Source of the DNA: Clostridia bacterium
GTDB taxonomy: Bacteria; Bacillota; Clostridia; TANB77; CAG-508
Direction: 5' to 3'
Assembly: GCA_017469445.1 (NCBI GenBank)
Contig: JAFUGK010000015.1
Location: 1-64,000 of the forward strand
DNA: 64,000 bases
Under the pieces are notes generated by a model. That model did not search any database. It saw only the letters and a program-made list of their open reading frames with translations, and was not told where the DNA came from. This document shows, piece after piece, positions 63,981 to 64,000 of this stretch. Position numbers and translations under genes: made by a program. The first letter of the stretch is position 1, and every line of letters starts with the position of its first letter.

Positions 63981-64000
63981 CAAAAATCACTATTCATTAT

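Overview
The window looks like a chromosomal segment of a low-GC, anaerobic, endospore-forming Firmicute (class Clostridia). The DNA is very AT-rich. Sporulation genes are scattered through it (cotJA-cotJB-cotJC, spoVT, ytxC, ytvI, whiA, a SpoVK-like AAA ATPase). Ribonucleotide reduction is by the oxygen-sensitive NrdD/NrdG pair, and there is a sortase with a candidate cell-wall-anchored substrate. The genus cannot be named from sequence alone; an uncultured gut-type clostridium is my inference. Most genes are on the minus strand.

Layout. 1-3.4 kb: a surface-protein locus (DUF11-type repeat protein running off the left edge, a frameshifted sortase, a protein ending in LPKTY). 3.7-5.9 kb: cotJ operon and spoVT. 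5.9-8.9 kb: PAP2 phosphatase and an ABC exporter. 9.1-12.1 kb: DUF4912 repeat protein plus GH57 glucan branching enzyme. 12.1-20.9 kb: ytxC, rhodanese, divergent SecD/SecF, HD hydrolase, two AI-2E family proteins, CBS protein, Pro/Gly-rich protein. 20.9-24.1 kb: murD, cytidylate kinase, a tiny hydrophobic peptide gene and an Asn-rich peptide gene. 24.2-29.8 kb: uvrA and uvrB with a transglutaminase-like gene between them. 29.9-35.4 kb: coiled-coil protein, HD hydrolase, nrdG, nrdD and a divergent CRP/FNR regulator sharing palindromic sites. 35.4-41.8 kb: SpoVK-like ATPase, TelA, two binding-protein-like proteins (one with a VWA domain) and XpaC. 42-52.3 kb: dprA, hemW, whiA, prmC, secG, truA, cdaA, pheT, pheS with a T-box. 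52.4-56.7 kb: ADP-ribosyltransferase-like remnant, small HTH protein, copper ATPase and chaperone, lgt. 56.8-59.3 kb: mscS, lexA, 3D-domain protein. 59.4-62.1 kb: nitrate/sulfonate/thiamine-precursor type ABC importer with a frameshifted ATPase. 62.2-64 kb: a leaderless RluA-type gene and two small coiled-coil genes.

The most unusual signals are non-coding. A 120-base core occurs twice (48.4 kb and 58.5 kb), identical as read, and each copy is enclosed by long arms that pair perfectly with each other but differ in sequence between the copies. Several families of GGGGAC...GTCCCC palindromes lie between genes; one family supplies the last residues and stop codon of three unrelated proteins (Cmk, UvrA, an ABC binding protein). 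A 20-codon hydrophobic ORF with its own strong promoter and terminator resembles a type I toxin. At least four genes carry single-base frameshifts, each most simply explained (where I could place it) by one extra base, so either assembly errors or recent decay must be considered. No tRNA, rRNA, CRISPR array, prophage or intact transposase was seen.
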